Below, in pieces: positions 1-12,094 of a DNA stretch of 64,000 bases. Position 1 is the first letter of the stretch; each line of letters begins with the position of its first letter. The stretch comes from Apostichopus japonicus (taxonomy: Eukaryota; Echinodermata; Holothuroidea; Aspidochirotida; Stichopodidae): contig NC_092570.1 in assembly GCF_037975245.1 (NCBI RefSeq), forward strand, positions 13,152,501-13,216,500, read 5' to 3'. The translations under genes and the position numbers were made by a program. The notes below the pieces were generated by a model. The model was not told the origin of the DNA, made no database searches, and saw nothing but the letters and a program-made list of their open reading frames with translations.

Positions 1-7
1 CAGACCT

Positions 8-1243
8 ATGATGGATAGATCAGCTAACAATCGCATTATCTGCACTCTGCTCTTGCTTAACCTGTTGACTGTAGTCACCGTGCCATCCCATGGCCAAATA
101 ACACTGGACGTCAACGTTGGTATCAAGCGCATAACAAACGGGGTCAGGAATTACGTCTTGCGTGGTTCGAAGCAACGGAATAACCCCGAGGTTAGGATTA
201 CTTGCGTTTCTCTATTACCATTTCCTTCCAATCTGACACTCTTTCGTAACCATTCGGACGAGATTGAAGCGGAGGAAATTTTAGAAAACAGGATAAGCAA
301 GACCGCTACAAAGATTGATCCCCTTGGAATGTTCACTTGTCGTCAAAGATTCGAGTCAAGGAAAACATCCAGTTCTACAGGAGTCGTGATGATTTTGTTC
401 GAATCAGAAACTACTGTAAATATAACTAAAATAGACACTCGCTACGATCCTGTAATGTCTAGTGTTGGTGAATTGGGATATTACGGAGAAAATGTTCTAA
501 TCACTTGCCTTAGAAACGTGCAAAACAAAAAGGGGATATTTTTTTCATTCCACGAGGTTACACTTCCCTATAACTTTACTCAATTAGGTTGTTCAAATGA
601 ACACACGTCGCCTATGAAGATTTTAAGAGAGCTGGAAGTTGCTATTTCACCCGATAACTTCACTGACGAAGATTTGGAGGACTTGACTTTTGTCTGTAAA
701 ACCATGCCTCCTCGATTGACGTACTGGACAGTCATTGGAGCCAATGGGAACATGATGAACTTCAACGAGCTAACCCACACGGTGAAGGCGAGCTTAAACG
801 TAACCATAAAACAAACTGCTGGTGAAAGTAGCCTCAGTTTAGCTGAAGCAGTAATAGGTGGTAATGGTATCCATACAGTTAAATGTTCATCTTACGACAC
901 TCGGGCCCACGTGGTTGCTGTTGCGCGTCGTGATGTAGGCCAAGAGAAAGCAGTGCCATCTCCGTCTGTTTCTAAGTCTGTTAGTGTTGTGTTGATAACA
1001 TTTACTTCAATGTTGGGAGTAATTACTTTCGTCTTAGTCGTTATCATAGTTAAATTGCGTCTTTATCAAAATGTGCAGGATATTCCCATTTCACACCAGG
1101 ATGATGTGAAAACTGAGGTTATTTCGAAAGACACAGAGATGCAAGATAACCCACTCTATATGGCCTTTTCTGAAACGTCGAACCAGTACAAGTCTGTAGA
1201 AAAGCAAGACGATCTTGAAGATGGCGAAATTACAGTTTTATAG
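8..1243 (+). CDS. Single-pass Ig-like cell-surface glycoprotein, intronless
   Basis: The 411-residue frame is uninterrupted. A hydrophobic stretch at residues 10-26 looks like a signal peptide, probably cleaved near the Gln at 30, and this supports the start at or one codon after base 8. The ectodomain has Cys pairs spaced like two Ig-like folds (C66-C111 and C167-C230), plus C195 and C293, and NxS/T sites at N75, N81, N138, N189, N217 and N264. Residues 325-349 form one membrane helix followed by Arg/Lys. The 62-residue acidic tail has NPLY (381-384), an NPxY endocytosis/PTB-type motif, and a second tyrosine at 394 in a YxxV context. No kinase or other catalytic domain is present. The likely role is a surface receptor or adhesion protein, but the ligand and orthologue are unknown. 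Only seven bases precede the start, so an upstream exon cannot be excluded. Confidence 0.7.
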   Translation: MMDRSANNRIICTLLLLNLLTVVTVPSHGQITLDVNVGIKRITNGVRNYVLRGSKQRNNPEVRITCVSLLPFPSNLTLFRNHSDEIEAEEILENRISKTATKIDPLGMFTCRQRFESRKTSSSTGVVMILFESETTVNITKIDTRYDPVMSSVGELGYYGENVLITCLRNVQNKKGIFFSFHEVTLPYNFTQLGCSNEHTSPMKILRELEVAISPDNFTDEDLEDLTFVCKTMPPRLTYWTVIGANGNMMNFNELTHTVKASLNVTIKQTAGESSLSLAEAVIGGNGIHTVKCSSYDTRAHVVAVARRDVGQEKAVPSPSVSKSVSVVLITFTSMLGVITFVLVVIIVKLRLYQNVQDIPISHQDDVKTEVISKDTEMQDNPLYMAFSETSNQYKSVEKQDDLEDGEITVL

Positions 1244-1682
1244 AATACTTGGACTGTCATAAAGAATATTAGACATCTTCGTTCTTAGGATTTCAGGGAA
1301 ACATCAAGGGGCACATCAGTTATTTAGTCCCTATATGTACCATAGAAATCTTGCCATATGTGGTTCTTAATTACTAACTCGGAATGCAAACAACTGTTTC
1401 TTAAATTGCATTGACAAGTATAGTATGCACCAACGCACGGTGTGTAAAAGGCACTGTAAAATTCAATCCACCCACCACATACTTGCAAGCTGAAGGTTTT
1501 ACGATAAGGAAGTGTTGTCTTTTCTTCGGAATAGCTGATCCTTGATTCACTCATTAGTAGGTTCATTGTTGCACGTTTGAAATGGAGAGTCTGTTTCACA
1601 ACTTATATACCTCGGTACTCAGCGAAGACCACATCCTATGGTAAACAGTGATCGGATAAAGTTATTTTGCGTATTAACCATT
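1244..1682. other. 3' flank of the Ig-like gene, no gene seen
   Basis: No canonical AATAAA was found just after the stop. A 91-codon minus-strand frame at 1324-1599 begins with GTG and shows no recognisable domain, so it is not called. Confidence 0.4.
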
Positions 1683-3400
1683 CAATTTTTCAATTTCTTT
1701 ATTCCAGTATAAATTATAAAATTTATAAATAGGACACATAAGAATGATACATGAAAGACGTAAACATGTACAAACATGAAAGCATGAACAAAAAAAGAGA
1801 AATAAGATGGAGGATTAGAAGTTTTAAAGATTAAAAGGATTATAACAGAGATTCTAAGAACCCATTTTGAATATAAATGGCTGCTCTGTAGATAAATGAG
1901 TTCCTAAAAAGCATAATTCTAAAAGATGGCAAGATATAGGATTACGTAGATTGTACTTGTTGGTTCTATTGCACAGAGAGATCAACTCGCAGTGAAGTGG
2001 GTGATCTTTAAAACTATGTATATTCTTAGCTAGTCTTATGAATTCATTTTTAGCAGCAATGTTTACTTTACCAACAAGGCTTTCATATCTGAGATTAAAT
2101 ATATTTGAGGAGTACTTCAAGAAACATCTGATTCTTGTCTTGTCCTTTTCAAATAGAAGGTGATACCAGACAGGAACTGCATACACGATAACTGGCAGAA
2201 TTGATGAGTTATACATTAGAATGAAAATAAGGAGTAATGTATGCCAACGTTGATACAATATAATACACCTTAGACATTGTTTTAGATATATGTTTAGTAA
2301 AGACTAACTTGGCGTCAATATAGTAATAATAATAACTAAGATTTATAATCCGCTAATTATAATCAAAATAGTTGTCAAAAGCGCCATACATATAAATATG
2401 AATAGAAAGAAAAGCAAAAATAATAATGCAACAATGAAATATAGTTACAAATCAAATTGAAAATGTTTAGCATAGAGGTAGGTTTTTAGTTTAGATTTGA
2501 AAAGTGATTTATTAGGTATACATTTTAAATGGTTCGGGAGGGAATTCCACAATTTGGGACCAGGAAACTGAAAAAACACGGTTGGCATAAGTAACCCCAT
2601 TGGTCCTAGGTTCAAGGAGGGTAATAAATTTTGACTGACGGGTGGCACGCTTGTATTGCTTTACTATTAGAAGTTCTAAAAGGTAGTTTGGAGATAAATG
2701 ATTATAAATACAATTGTGGATTATAATAAGGACTTTGCAATGTATACGCGTTTCAATTGGAAGCCAGTGTAATGCTTTAAGAAGAGGGGTAACATGTGTA
2801 AACTTAGTTTGCTTGAAGATAAGTTTGGCAGTCAATATCAACTCCTAAGTACATAGTATAAGTTACCCGCTCGACAATGGAGCCTTGAACATAAGTTTTC
2901 TGATCCCTGGTCTGAATGAGACCATGATGTTTAATATTTATGTTTTCAAAAATTATTTCTTTAGATTTCTTAGGATTAAGTAAGAGGTTCTTCTGCTCAC
3001 ACAAATTGACCATTTTATCAATACTTGATTTATAGTCATTTTGATTTTTAAGGTGTTTCCGCTTTGAAATGTTACGGGATATAGCTGTATCATCAGCGTA
3101 CTTAATTAGCACTACACCCCAGAAAAGAACGTATATCATCTGTGCATATTGTAAATAGTAACGCAGAAAGAGGACCTCCCTGGGGGACTTCCACTGTAAT
3201 ATTTGATTCCTCTGAGTAACCTTTCTGTAGCTTGACTTGTCGGGACCATCCTTGTAAAAAAATTAGCCAACCAGTGTATAAGCCATGGCTCATCGATAAA
3301 ACTACACAAACCTTGGATTAACCGATTTGGTAAAACCGTATTAAAAGCACTTGAAAAATCTAAAAATAAAACTTTAGTGACTGTTGTGTTACAAAGAATG
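1683..3400 (-). mobile_element. Decayed Rex1/Babar-like LINE (reverse transcriptase), interrupted
   Basis: On the minus strand the reverse transcriptase blocks appear in order. Motif A (DFSSAFNT) is near 3360-3290, motif B (VPQGGPLSALLF) near 3180, and motif C (YADDT) near 3100. These are followed by NLLLNPKKSKEIIF and YLGVDID near 2835. The C-terminal part resumes at about 2313 with DAKLVFTKHISKTMSK and runs through a PVW block and HPLH...NRTNKY to about 1854. The 3' end has AATAAAG followed by ATTGAAA-like units near 1683-1710, as in a LINE tail. Motifs B and C lie in different frames and stops occur, so this copy is dead and 5' truncated. The split at 2314-2838 is caused by a second LINE. 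Clade assignment comes from remembered motif patterns. Confidence 0.75.
2322..2830 (-). mobile_element. L2-like LINE 3' fragment inserted in the Rex1-like LINE
   Basis: The minus strand encodes FTHVTPLLKALHWLPI, then after a frame change GPKLWNSLPNHLK and SKLKTYLYAKHF, the usual end of L2-type LINE polyproteins. A 3' tail of TTA units lies at 2322-2336. The fragment is flanked by GTCAATAT at 2314-2321 and 2831-2838, an 8-bp target duplication. Removing the insert joins YLGVDID to DAKLVFT of the host LINE. The 509-bp length fits 5' truncation during reverse transcription. Confidence 0.75.
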
Positions 3401-4812
3401 TTTCTATAGTTCTCATGTTCTCATTGGTTCTTCCGTCCTTTTGACACTTTAAACACTTCAATACTTTGTAACACGATGTTCTTTTTGTTGAAGATTAAAT
3501 TTGTTCCATGAATAAATTTGGGTGAGGTGATGAAGTTAAAGTTAGTTAGGGGGTGTCTCCGTTGGCCCATAGTCTAATTGAATATGATGGTCCCACTCAA
3601 TTTTGCATGTTCTTGATGATAAGATATATTTGCGCCAAACTGTATGAATGGGCGGGACACATTTGCTTGTTACCCAATGGCAAAATCAGATCTGAATACA
3701 AGACGATACCATGGTTACGTACACTAGGTTACCGAAATTACTGAGCTACGTTTATACCTTTCATTCTTAAACATGATTTTTGTCATGTCACGCCTATTTC
3801 AATGACACAACATCTTGTGTTAAACAGAGTAAAACAGAGTTTTGGATGAGAGACACATCATAAATTAAAGCAGAGTTCTGATGAAAGACAAGTCTTTTTT
3901 GTTCTTTTTTCAATTATTTCAAACCCACACTCTATGAGAGGTGACGCAAATACCTCTTTTCAAATCAATAAGAGGGAGAAGAGGGAGACTTAATTTTTAT
4001 TCCGTCCGTTTATTTCTTTGTTATAGAGATCTAAGATTCAATTTTGATGGTTCAGTAACCTATTGGCAAATGGAATGAGAAGGAGGGGCGGCGGTGAAGG
4101 GAGAGTAGCTACAACCTTGAAATGGATGTTATTGCCTCCTATAACCTATGCTTTATAGAGATTTTAGCTGCTGATAGAGTCGACCATGTCAATGTGTTGA
4201 CAAAATGTATTGCACATATAAAAGCTATAAACATGCAAAGCCCGTCCTCGTCACCTTCCCTTCCTCATTACCATTCAGCCTTCCAAAATGCAACAATGGT
4301 AAACAACGTTGGCTGATATAGATCAAAATTTGATATTCATAAAGATAATTATAATATTTTTAATAAACTAAATACACACTTCTGTATATGTGTGAAACAC
4401 AATCATGCGGTGAGGGGTGGGGGGGGGGGGGAGGGGTACACACGCAAATACCGTAGTTTCAGAGGATCAATAAACACAACAGGTCACTGCGGACTAAACA
4501 AAGTCTTGTAGTTGACGAATTCCCGATCCCTGGTAAGTGCCCAAATCTACTTGCATAAACTCAAAACCCTATGAATTCTGTTTCGGGTTTAGAATTACTG
4601 TGCTATTTCCAGCCATTCAGATGCCTATAAAAGATAAGTCACATGTAGTTAACGTGTTTGACTTAATAAGTGTTGTCCCTTCCTCATTCAAAAAGGTCTT
4701 GAAATGTGTATAGGTATTGTTTGTTGAAATTTCAGGCTTAATCCCAGTTCACGATCGTCTGCATCGAATATAGTTGTAAAGGGAGACAACTTTCAGCAAG
4801 AAATCTCTTGTA
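3401..4812. other. No gene seen
   Basis: AT-rich DNA with a G run at about 4420-4432. The short frames at 3553-3744 and 4122-4316 have no recognisable domains. Confidence 0.4.
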
Positions 4813-5716
4813 GTCAGGTGGCTTAGCAACAATTTTTAGGCTTAACGTTACAGGCCGGACAAAAGTACCAAATTTGGCATGGAGTTTCTTTTCGACCTAT
4901 CTATCGATTTTATCCGTGGAACCCACTTTATCGGTTCCGATTTTTCAAGATGGCGGCCAAAATCCAAGATGGCCGCCAGAAAAAAAGGAAATGTCATATA
5001 TCTGGCTGTAAAAATCAGAGATGAACAAATGAGGGGTCAATTCAGGTGTTTCCGGGGTCACTGAAACAGATGATGATCATGGCATGTTGCTTGAGTAACC
5101 CACTTCCAAGATGGCGGCCAAAATCCAAGATGGCCCCCTGGAAAAAAAAGGAAATTTCATATATATTCAATCCCCAGACCCCCTGTGCCCTTTTCTGATC
5201 GGGACCATTAAACCTTCCGTCCTCAAACGTGTAAATGAAACCGGGCTTGCACCCTGACTATATGTTATGGCTGGTATTCTAATTGTGTCACTTTGGCTCA
5301 GGAAGCCACTTAGGACTTATTGGGGAACTTTGAGGTGTGATCGACCGTGGATAGACACTGTCGCAAACCCGTTATTATATGGGAGTTACGAGTGTCATGT
5401 AAGACTGATTACATTGAGTCAACTATATAATAGGGTAACTTGAGGGAAAACAGACCAGATGTGAATACCGACTCATTGAGAGATTTTGTAGGATTGTGCA
5501 CCCTTCATAAACACAACGTCAATTGTGCGAACAAAACACGCTAAGTCAGGTCACTAGGCATCTGAGGTATTTAGGTCGTTCTTTTCGGACATGTACTACA
5601 GGTCTGCTATTAGGGAGGATCTCCAGGAAGACTTGTTGTCTGGTATAGACAAGCCCCCCCCCCTTCATAAACACATATCAATTCTGCGAACAACACACGC
5701 TAAGTCGGGTCACTAG

Positions 5717-7497
5717 TCATCTGAGGTCAACCAATGACACTAATAACCAAAACAACAACAATAACAACCAATAACACCAATAATGAAGGCGTGAAACCAT
5801 TATTCCGACACCAACCGGACACTCCAGCAAAAGGTGTTGCATAGTCCTAATGGCTTTACAGCCCACACAGGGATAAATCCCATAACCTAATCGCCACCTG
5901 ACTAGGCGAAAATGGTTAGTGATGAGGACCCCATGTGCAATCCTCCTCGCGAAGTCCCGGAGACGGCTATCTAGTGACTTACAACACAGAACACCACACA
6001 TCTGGAGAGATGGCAGTTTGGCAAGCCGAGTGGGCCACGTTAAGCAGAACATCTGGACCACCCTCCTCTCTGATTCTACAAAGTGAGTCACCAATCTGAG
6101 TATACACCCCGAAGAGGGTGTCGCCTTTGGCCGGTTATTGGAAAAGGATCCGGGCCAGTAATGGCGAAAAAGAAAACCACCCCAGAACCAAAAAAGGCAA
6201 ACGAGGGATTCTCAAACGCAACGAGAAAACCTATCAAAAGCAGAAAGCGCAGTTAAGATGGTAGGTGGACCAAACCATGCCCACCCGCTCAAGGGGGTCT
6301 TTTACAGAACGGTCCTTTTGAGAAGGTTTGGTTTGCACGTTCCCCAAATGAAATAAAAAATGATCCTCTCCAATCGTACCAAGGAATAACCTGGTGCAGC
6401 GATCACCGTACCAGGATACCGAAGGAGAGGAAAAAATAAAACGATTGACAACTGTAACCTTCCCATGGAGGGAGAGTCACCTCCGATTGAATGTGTCGAG
6501 CCTTGCCTCCACCTGATCAGCCTTCTCTGCCTAAGTGGTGGCCTCTGGGGCACCATAACCTAGCCAGATGCCGATTACCCTGATCATGACATCTGACAAA
6601 GTAGCATCGAACGGGAGGGATTGGCCACGCCAACCTCCTGAATGCAGCCCTTTGGTCTTGGACTTGTTAAGTCTGGCACCATAGCCTCTTAGAAGGTGGC
6701 CAAAACCTTCGATAAAGGCTTGAAGGAGACGAGGTCCGACACAATACAAGTGACGTCATCGGCATATTGCACGCATTTAACTCTAGCCCCACCCGGTACA
6801 TTGAAAGGTCGAAACCCCAAGCATCTGTCCAGCGAGGTACTGAGCGTTTCGCTTAAGAGAATATATAACAACGGGGAGAGGGGACAACCCTGACGGACTC
6901 CCCTTCGAACCGGGGAGGGACCAGAAGTAAATCCGTTAACAGTGACCATGCTCGTGACGTCCTTATATAGTAACGAGAACCAACGAATAAACACTGAGTT
7001 CAATCCGAAGGACTCGCACAGCGTAAGTCTGGAGAGGACCTACAATATCCGGCATCACATTCGCTAAGCGATTTCCTAATGCTTTGGCCAGGATTTTGTA
7101 GTCCAGATTTAACAGCGTTATTGTACGCCTATTACTGTAGGGTCCAAAGGGTCTCCCGACTTTGGGAGGAGAACAATATTTCCAGCCCTCTGTGTTTGGC
7201 TCATGTAATTCAACTGGAAAGCAGTAGAGAACACGTCTCTAAAGTCCCCACCGAGAACCTCCCAGAAGTCCTATATAACTCAGCAGGGAGGCCATCAGGA
7301 CCGGGGACTTTCCCTTCTTCATCGCTGCTACCGCTGTCCAGAGCTCACCAACGGAGAGATTCGAACCCAAGCTATCGTTTTACTATGGGGGGGGGGGTGG
7401 GCTTGTCTATACCAGACAACAAGTCTTCCTGGAGATCCTCGCTAACAGTAGCCCTGGGGTACAGGTTCGAAAAGAACGAGTTAAATGCCCCAGATGC
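5717..7497 (-). mobile_element. Decayed Tx1/L1-like LINE, reverse transcriptase to C-terminal zinc domain
   Basis: Read on the minus strand, the blocks fall in order. First comes EDLLSGIDKP with ELWTAVAAMKKGKSPGPDG (7480-7290), then GNIVLLPKSGDPLDP and DYKILAKALGNRL (7200-7050). RRGVRQGCPLSPLL follows near 6900 and QYADDV near 6755, then RLNKSKTKG, then FYFIWGTCKP near 6340. The last block holds a Cys/His cluster (CVGC...HLLLEC) of the RVT zinc-binding type near 5870-5820. Adjacent blocks lie in different frames, so the copy is inactive. The upstream half, including the endonuclease, is missing and replaced by the foldback arm at 7497. Confidence 0.75.
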
Positions 7498-7904
7498 CTA
7501 GTGACCTGACTTAGCGTGTGTTGTTCGCACAATTGACGTTGTGTTTATGAAGGGTGCACAATCCTACAAAATCTCTCAATGAGTCGGTATTCACATCTGG
7601 TCTGTTTTCCCTCAAGTTACCCTATTATATAGTTGACTCAATGTAATCAGTCTTACATGACACTCGTAACTCCCATATAATAACGGGTTTGCGACAGTGT
7701 CTATCCACGGTCGATCACACCTCAAAGTTCCCCAATAAGTCCTAAGTGGCTTCCTGAGCCAAAGTGACACAATTAGAATACCAGCCATAACATATAGTCA
7801 GGGTGCAAGCCCGGTTTCATTTACACGTTTGAGGACGGAAGGTTTAATGGTCCCGATCAGAAAAGGGCACAGGGGGTCTGGGGATTGAATATATATGAAA
7901 TTTC

Positions 7905-8275
7905 CTTTTTTTTTCCAGGGGGCCATCTTGGATTCTGGCCGCCATCTTGGAAGTGGGTGGCCCAAGCAACATACCATGACCATCATCTGTTTCAGTGAGC
8001 TCGGAAACACCTTAATTGACCCCTCATTTGTTCATCTCCGATTTTTACAGCCAGATATATGACATTTCGTTTTTTTCTGGCGGCCATCTTGGATTTTGGC
8101 CGCCATCTTGGAAGTGGGTTACTCAAGCAACATGCCATGATCATCATCTGTTTCAGTGACCCCGGAAACACCTGAATTGACCCCTCATATGTTCATCTCT
8201 GATTTTTACAGCCAGATATATGACATTTCCTTTTTTTCTGGCGGCCATCTTGGATTTTGGCCGCCATCTTGAAAA
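7905..8275. repeat. Tandem ~170-bp units with ATGGCGGC blocks in the right arm
   Basis: The block made of GGCCGCCATCTTGG and its near-inverse, followed by TTTCAGTGA, CATCTC and CAGCCAGATATATGACA, occurs about three times here. It occurs about twice in the left arm (4940-5150). The core AAGATGGCGGC equals the known YY1 binding consensus; whether YY1 binds here is untested. Confidence 0.6.
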
Positions 8276-8732
8276 ATCGGAACCGATAAAGTGGGTTCCA
8301 CGGATAAAATCGATAGATAGGTCGAAAAGAAACTCCATGCCAAATTTGGTACTTTTGTCCGGCCTGTAACGTTAAAGTTGCTAAGCCACCTGACTATTGC
8401 GAGTATAATCGTAAGCAACCTTTTGTGAATAAGAAGATTTCACGGAATCCGTTTTTCTTTACTGCTTGCTTCGAAGTCATCGATAGTATCGGGCATAAGC
8501 CTATTGTACATTTACGTCTTGAAAGGAAACGACATTCTAACTTCTTGCGGCAATGTAAACAAAGACATTGAAGCGTGAGCTTCTTGTTAATAAAGATATA
8601 TCCGTTGTTCTAATGATAGTGAAATAGGATGAATAGGATGATCGTTGAAGGCAGTGTCATTTAATGTTACCAATAGATTGTATCCAACCAATAATACCAA
8701 TTTAAGCTCGTTAAAAGTTAATTTGTCAAATG

Positions 8733-8790
8733 GCTCAGAGGGTAGAGCAGTGGACTGGTAACTTGAAGAAACTGAGTTCGACGCCATCAA
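8733..8790 (+). repeat. Degenerate tRNA-like sequence
   Basis: TGGCTCAGAGGGTAGAG at 8731-8747 fits an A box and GAGTTCGACGCC near 8773 fits a weak B box. The T and acceptor stems do not pair, so this is a tRNA relic or SINE head rather than a working tRNA gene. Confidence 0.3.
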
Positions 8791-8886
8791 TGGTTGCTTA
8801 TACACGCTTAAGATTTCTTTTTCTCTTTCAGTAGTCGACGCTGAAGTCTTGATATATTAATTCAACCATATAATTTACTAGCTGAT

Positions 8887-9235
8887 GTGATTGGCCGATG
8901 TGTTAAGAGGGTGACGAAAGACTCATTCCTCGCCGGTCGTGTAAATCGTGGCTAGGGTTCAAGACAGGCCTCTGGCGATAGTACCTCTGGCTGTGGCATG
9001 GTGCTTTTTTGTGGCCTATGATCCCGTACCATGGCTCCCGTGTTGTCGCAAAAGAACCCGGGAGAATGCGCAGAGGGTCGGTCAAATCGACCAGAAGCGT
9101 ACTAGGTGGCGTGCGCGAATCCTTGCCTTTGGCCAGAGGTGGGGACACTCTCTGCGACCGGCATGCTTGCTGCCACCGTCCACTGAATACGTGGCCTGAT
9201 GAGGCGCTATTCTCCTAAAAGTGAATCTACGGATG
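8887..9235 (+). repeat. tRNA-derived SINE-like repeat
   Basis: TGGCCGATGTGTTAAGAG near 8892 resembles the A box of Leu/Ser-type tRNAs, and GGGTTCAAGAC near 8956 resembles the B box, with long-variable-arm spacing. A GC-richer unrelated body follows to about 9200. Its composition differs from the AT-rich flanks. No clear tail or target duplication was seen. Confidence 0.4.
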
Positions 9236-12094
9236 CCTTTAAGAGCTATATAATTATTTTATACTAAGGACACCCTGTTTCAAACTAGCGCCATCGAATA
9301 CCTTAAAAGCCGTTTTTTTTCTTGTCACTCTGAAGGTGGAACGGATTTTATTGTAATGGGTTATTTGTGGTAGGCCAAGTAACACATCCAAACAGTCATG
9401 CGGCTCACAAGGGTTTGCAGGAACTTAATTAAACTCATTGTTTGACATAAATGTGTTGGCAAGGATGTACACAACCTACACTATAAAACAAGCATTATAT
9501 TTGTTGCAATGCCAGAGACATGCAAGCCAATGAGACCATGAGATAAAACTTAAATATACATACAAATCAATCTATATCACTTTTTCAAGAAAACCGAAGT
9601 AGACCAGTGTCAAATAGGTCCCATTATAAGCAACAGTGTTGTAGCAAATTCTCATACCGGATAGTAGGTAGTTTAGGAAACAGAGTGATTCTAAAGAACT
9701 TTGTTTGAGATTCACAAAAAAATATACCGTATATTGGGTTTTGATAACTTCAGGAACAAAAATGAACTTTGATATGCCGTGGACCGTTAAAAACAACTGC
9801 TCTTGGTCTAGCTAGGGTTGTGTAGCACATAGTTAAAGTGACTGCACCTTCAGTTTACTACACAGCCTATCAGAGTAGTTCCTCAGTTGCACTACAAAAC
9901 TCAATGGGAGAAATTGAAATGATATGGTCTCAAATGACATGTTTATAATTAATTACAAATTTGTTATGGATAAATGATGTTGAAGGCCATCCAAGGGTGC
10001 TCTGTTGCTTATATGAACATTAACGAACATATTCTGGTAATCTGGTTGACCTCAAAAACAACGGATTAACATTAACTATAAGAACCGCAGTGAGGAGCCG
10101 ACGTCACCATCAAGTTAGCCTAAACGAATATTCGAGAAATTAAGTATATTTAACAATACATAGCTTGAAAAATACTGGAATAGCTACAGAATCATTATTG
10201 GACTCAAAGTTGTCTGTATTCTTAGTATTATAACATATCAAGACTAAAATTCTGCCTTATTCATTATTTAATTATTATAGTGAGTTATCAAGTAACAGCA
10301 AAATCTTTCTGTCGATCATTCTCTCATGATTGAATACCGGGGATACTTTTTAAGAAAACTCACCCAGGAAAGAACCTGGGCACGAAAAACAAACTACCGA
10401 ACGTATGATCCGCTCTCAACCCTAGTCCCCTTGCTTCGAGACTGTGACTGAGCGATCATCGTCAGGTGTGTATCACCATTCCCCTCGGAAGGAAACAGAT
10501 ACTAATTATACACATGATCTTCGGGGATGACTTCAATTCTTCGGTATATCGGGATAAAACTAGTTTGATCTCAGAAGAATGTTATCCAATTCCTTGTTTT
10601 TTTTATTCTATTTGTTTTACAAGTTAATGGACTACATTCTGATGAACAATGAAGAAATGAAGAAAACCGCCATTACTGGAATACCAAGTAGTCCACGTTA
10701 TGTCCAATACGTAACACACTAATGGACTTTATCGATACTCATTGACGAACCACATCTTCTTTATTCTATACAAGTTTATAACAATACAGATAGATTAATA
10801 TCATTCAATTGGTGCATTTGCTTTCATATTACTGAAACCTATACCACAATATGTTTACGCCATGTGAGCAGTCCATAATTCACAGTGAACGTTTAGCGTT
10901 TTAATCGGCTTCCGGTAACACGTATCAGGCATTCAATTGATGACTATATAACGACGAAAGACATTAAGCACATGGACATTAATATCCTCTTACTTGAGGT
11001 ACGTATTTGAGAATCATTTGCTGTAAAATCAACTTTGCTAGCATTTTGTCGCAATCTGATATGACTGGGAGCATCCGAGTGACCGTATATACATATATCT
11101 CTATGTTTTTTATCAAGCTTTCTAGCTTAAAAGTTACATTTCTTTTTCTGGCGGGATCGTGTTTTTCGAGCAACGTATGTTAAATTTCAATTGTAATCTT
11201 AGTTACAAGAATTCTCTCTATTTCTTTGTCAACTAATCTGGAACAATAGCACGATTTGATAACAAGCCAATAATTGCTTATCATGCATTGGATAAGTTAC
11301 GGAATTTATTCTATCAATGACTTGTCTGACAAGGATGGTGCCTTTTTACTTATTTGATCAGTTTATTGAGAATTTGTCGTAAGCCACTCATTTCTGAAAT
11401 CTACTTAGAATAAGGTGATTAATTAAAAATGATTAATGTTTGTAGAATCCCAATAATAGTTTTTATAATATGTTACTGACTGATTGTTATTTGACATGTA
11501 AATCAGTTCACACCAATTTGGGTACAACAGTTTGCAGCCCAAGTGAATATCATTTAAAATGGGGGTGAGACTTAAAATCTTTAAGAGATGACCACTTTAA
11601 ACATCAAAGGCTATATTTAAATGACTGGACTATTTAGACTAACACACAGGCAATGATGTCAGTTCCTCCCGATGCAACACGAAACTCCATTGAAAAACAG
11701 TGCATCAAACACAAATGGTGTTGAATGTCATCTTAATGTTCTCTGTTGTTAATATGAAGCTAAAAGAACGTGTTTAATTGAGTTACTAGAATGGATAAAA
11801 CAATGGATAAACATGACATTTAGGACTTCGCAGCGCAGACGATGTGATCACCCAAATTAGCATCAAAGGAGCATTGTAGCCGAAAACTCCCAAGGACATT
11901 ATATACTGTATGGATATTTAGCAATATCTAGCGAAATCTAGGGATGAAAATCCATATTCCTTCCCTAAATTGAAAGATAGAGAATCAAAGCCTTCAGTGT
12001 ATTATTATCTTGAAACTGTGCGTCTTTCGAAATAAAAACATGTGGGGCATTGCAGAATAAACAGATAAAAGTAATTATTTCAGTCTCATTTCAA
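9236..12094. other. AT-rich DNA, no gene seen
   Basis: Only short frames without domains are present, and no repeat shared with the rest of the window was noticed. Confidence 0.45.

Larger units (their letters stand above)
4813..8397. mobile_element. 3.6-kb foldback (inverted-repeat) element enclosing a captured LINE
   Basis: The left arm (about 4813-5655) reappears reverse-complemented at about 8397-7400. The outer ends read TAGTCAGGTGGCTTAGC on the left and the complement on the right. Both arms carry CAAGATGGCGGCC-type blocks, a long shared middle (for example 5220-5480 against 7830-7590), and about 90 bp of LINE coding sequence at the inner end. The right arm is longer because it holds one extra copy of a roughly 170-bp unit. 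No transposase was found, and target duplications are unclear: TTG lies outside both ends. A short direct copy of part of the arm recurs at 5655-5727 beside the LINE end. Confidence 0.75.
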
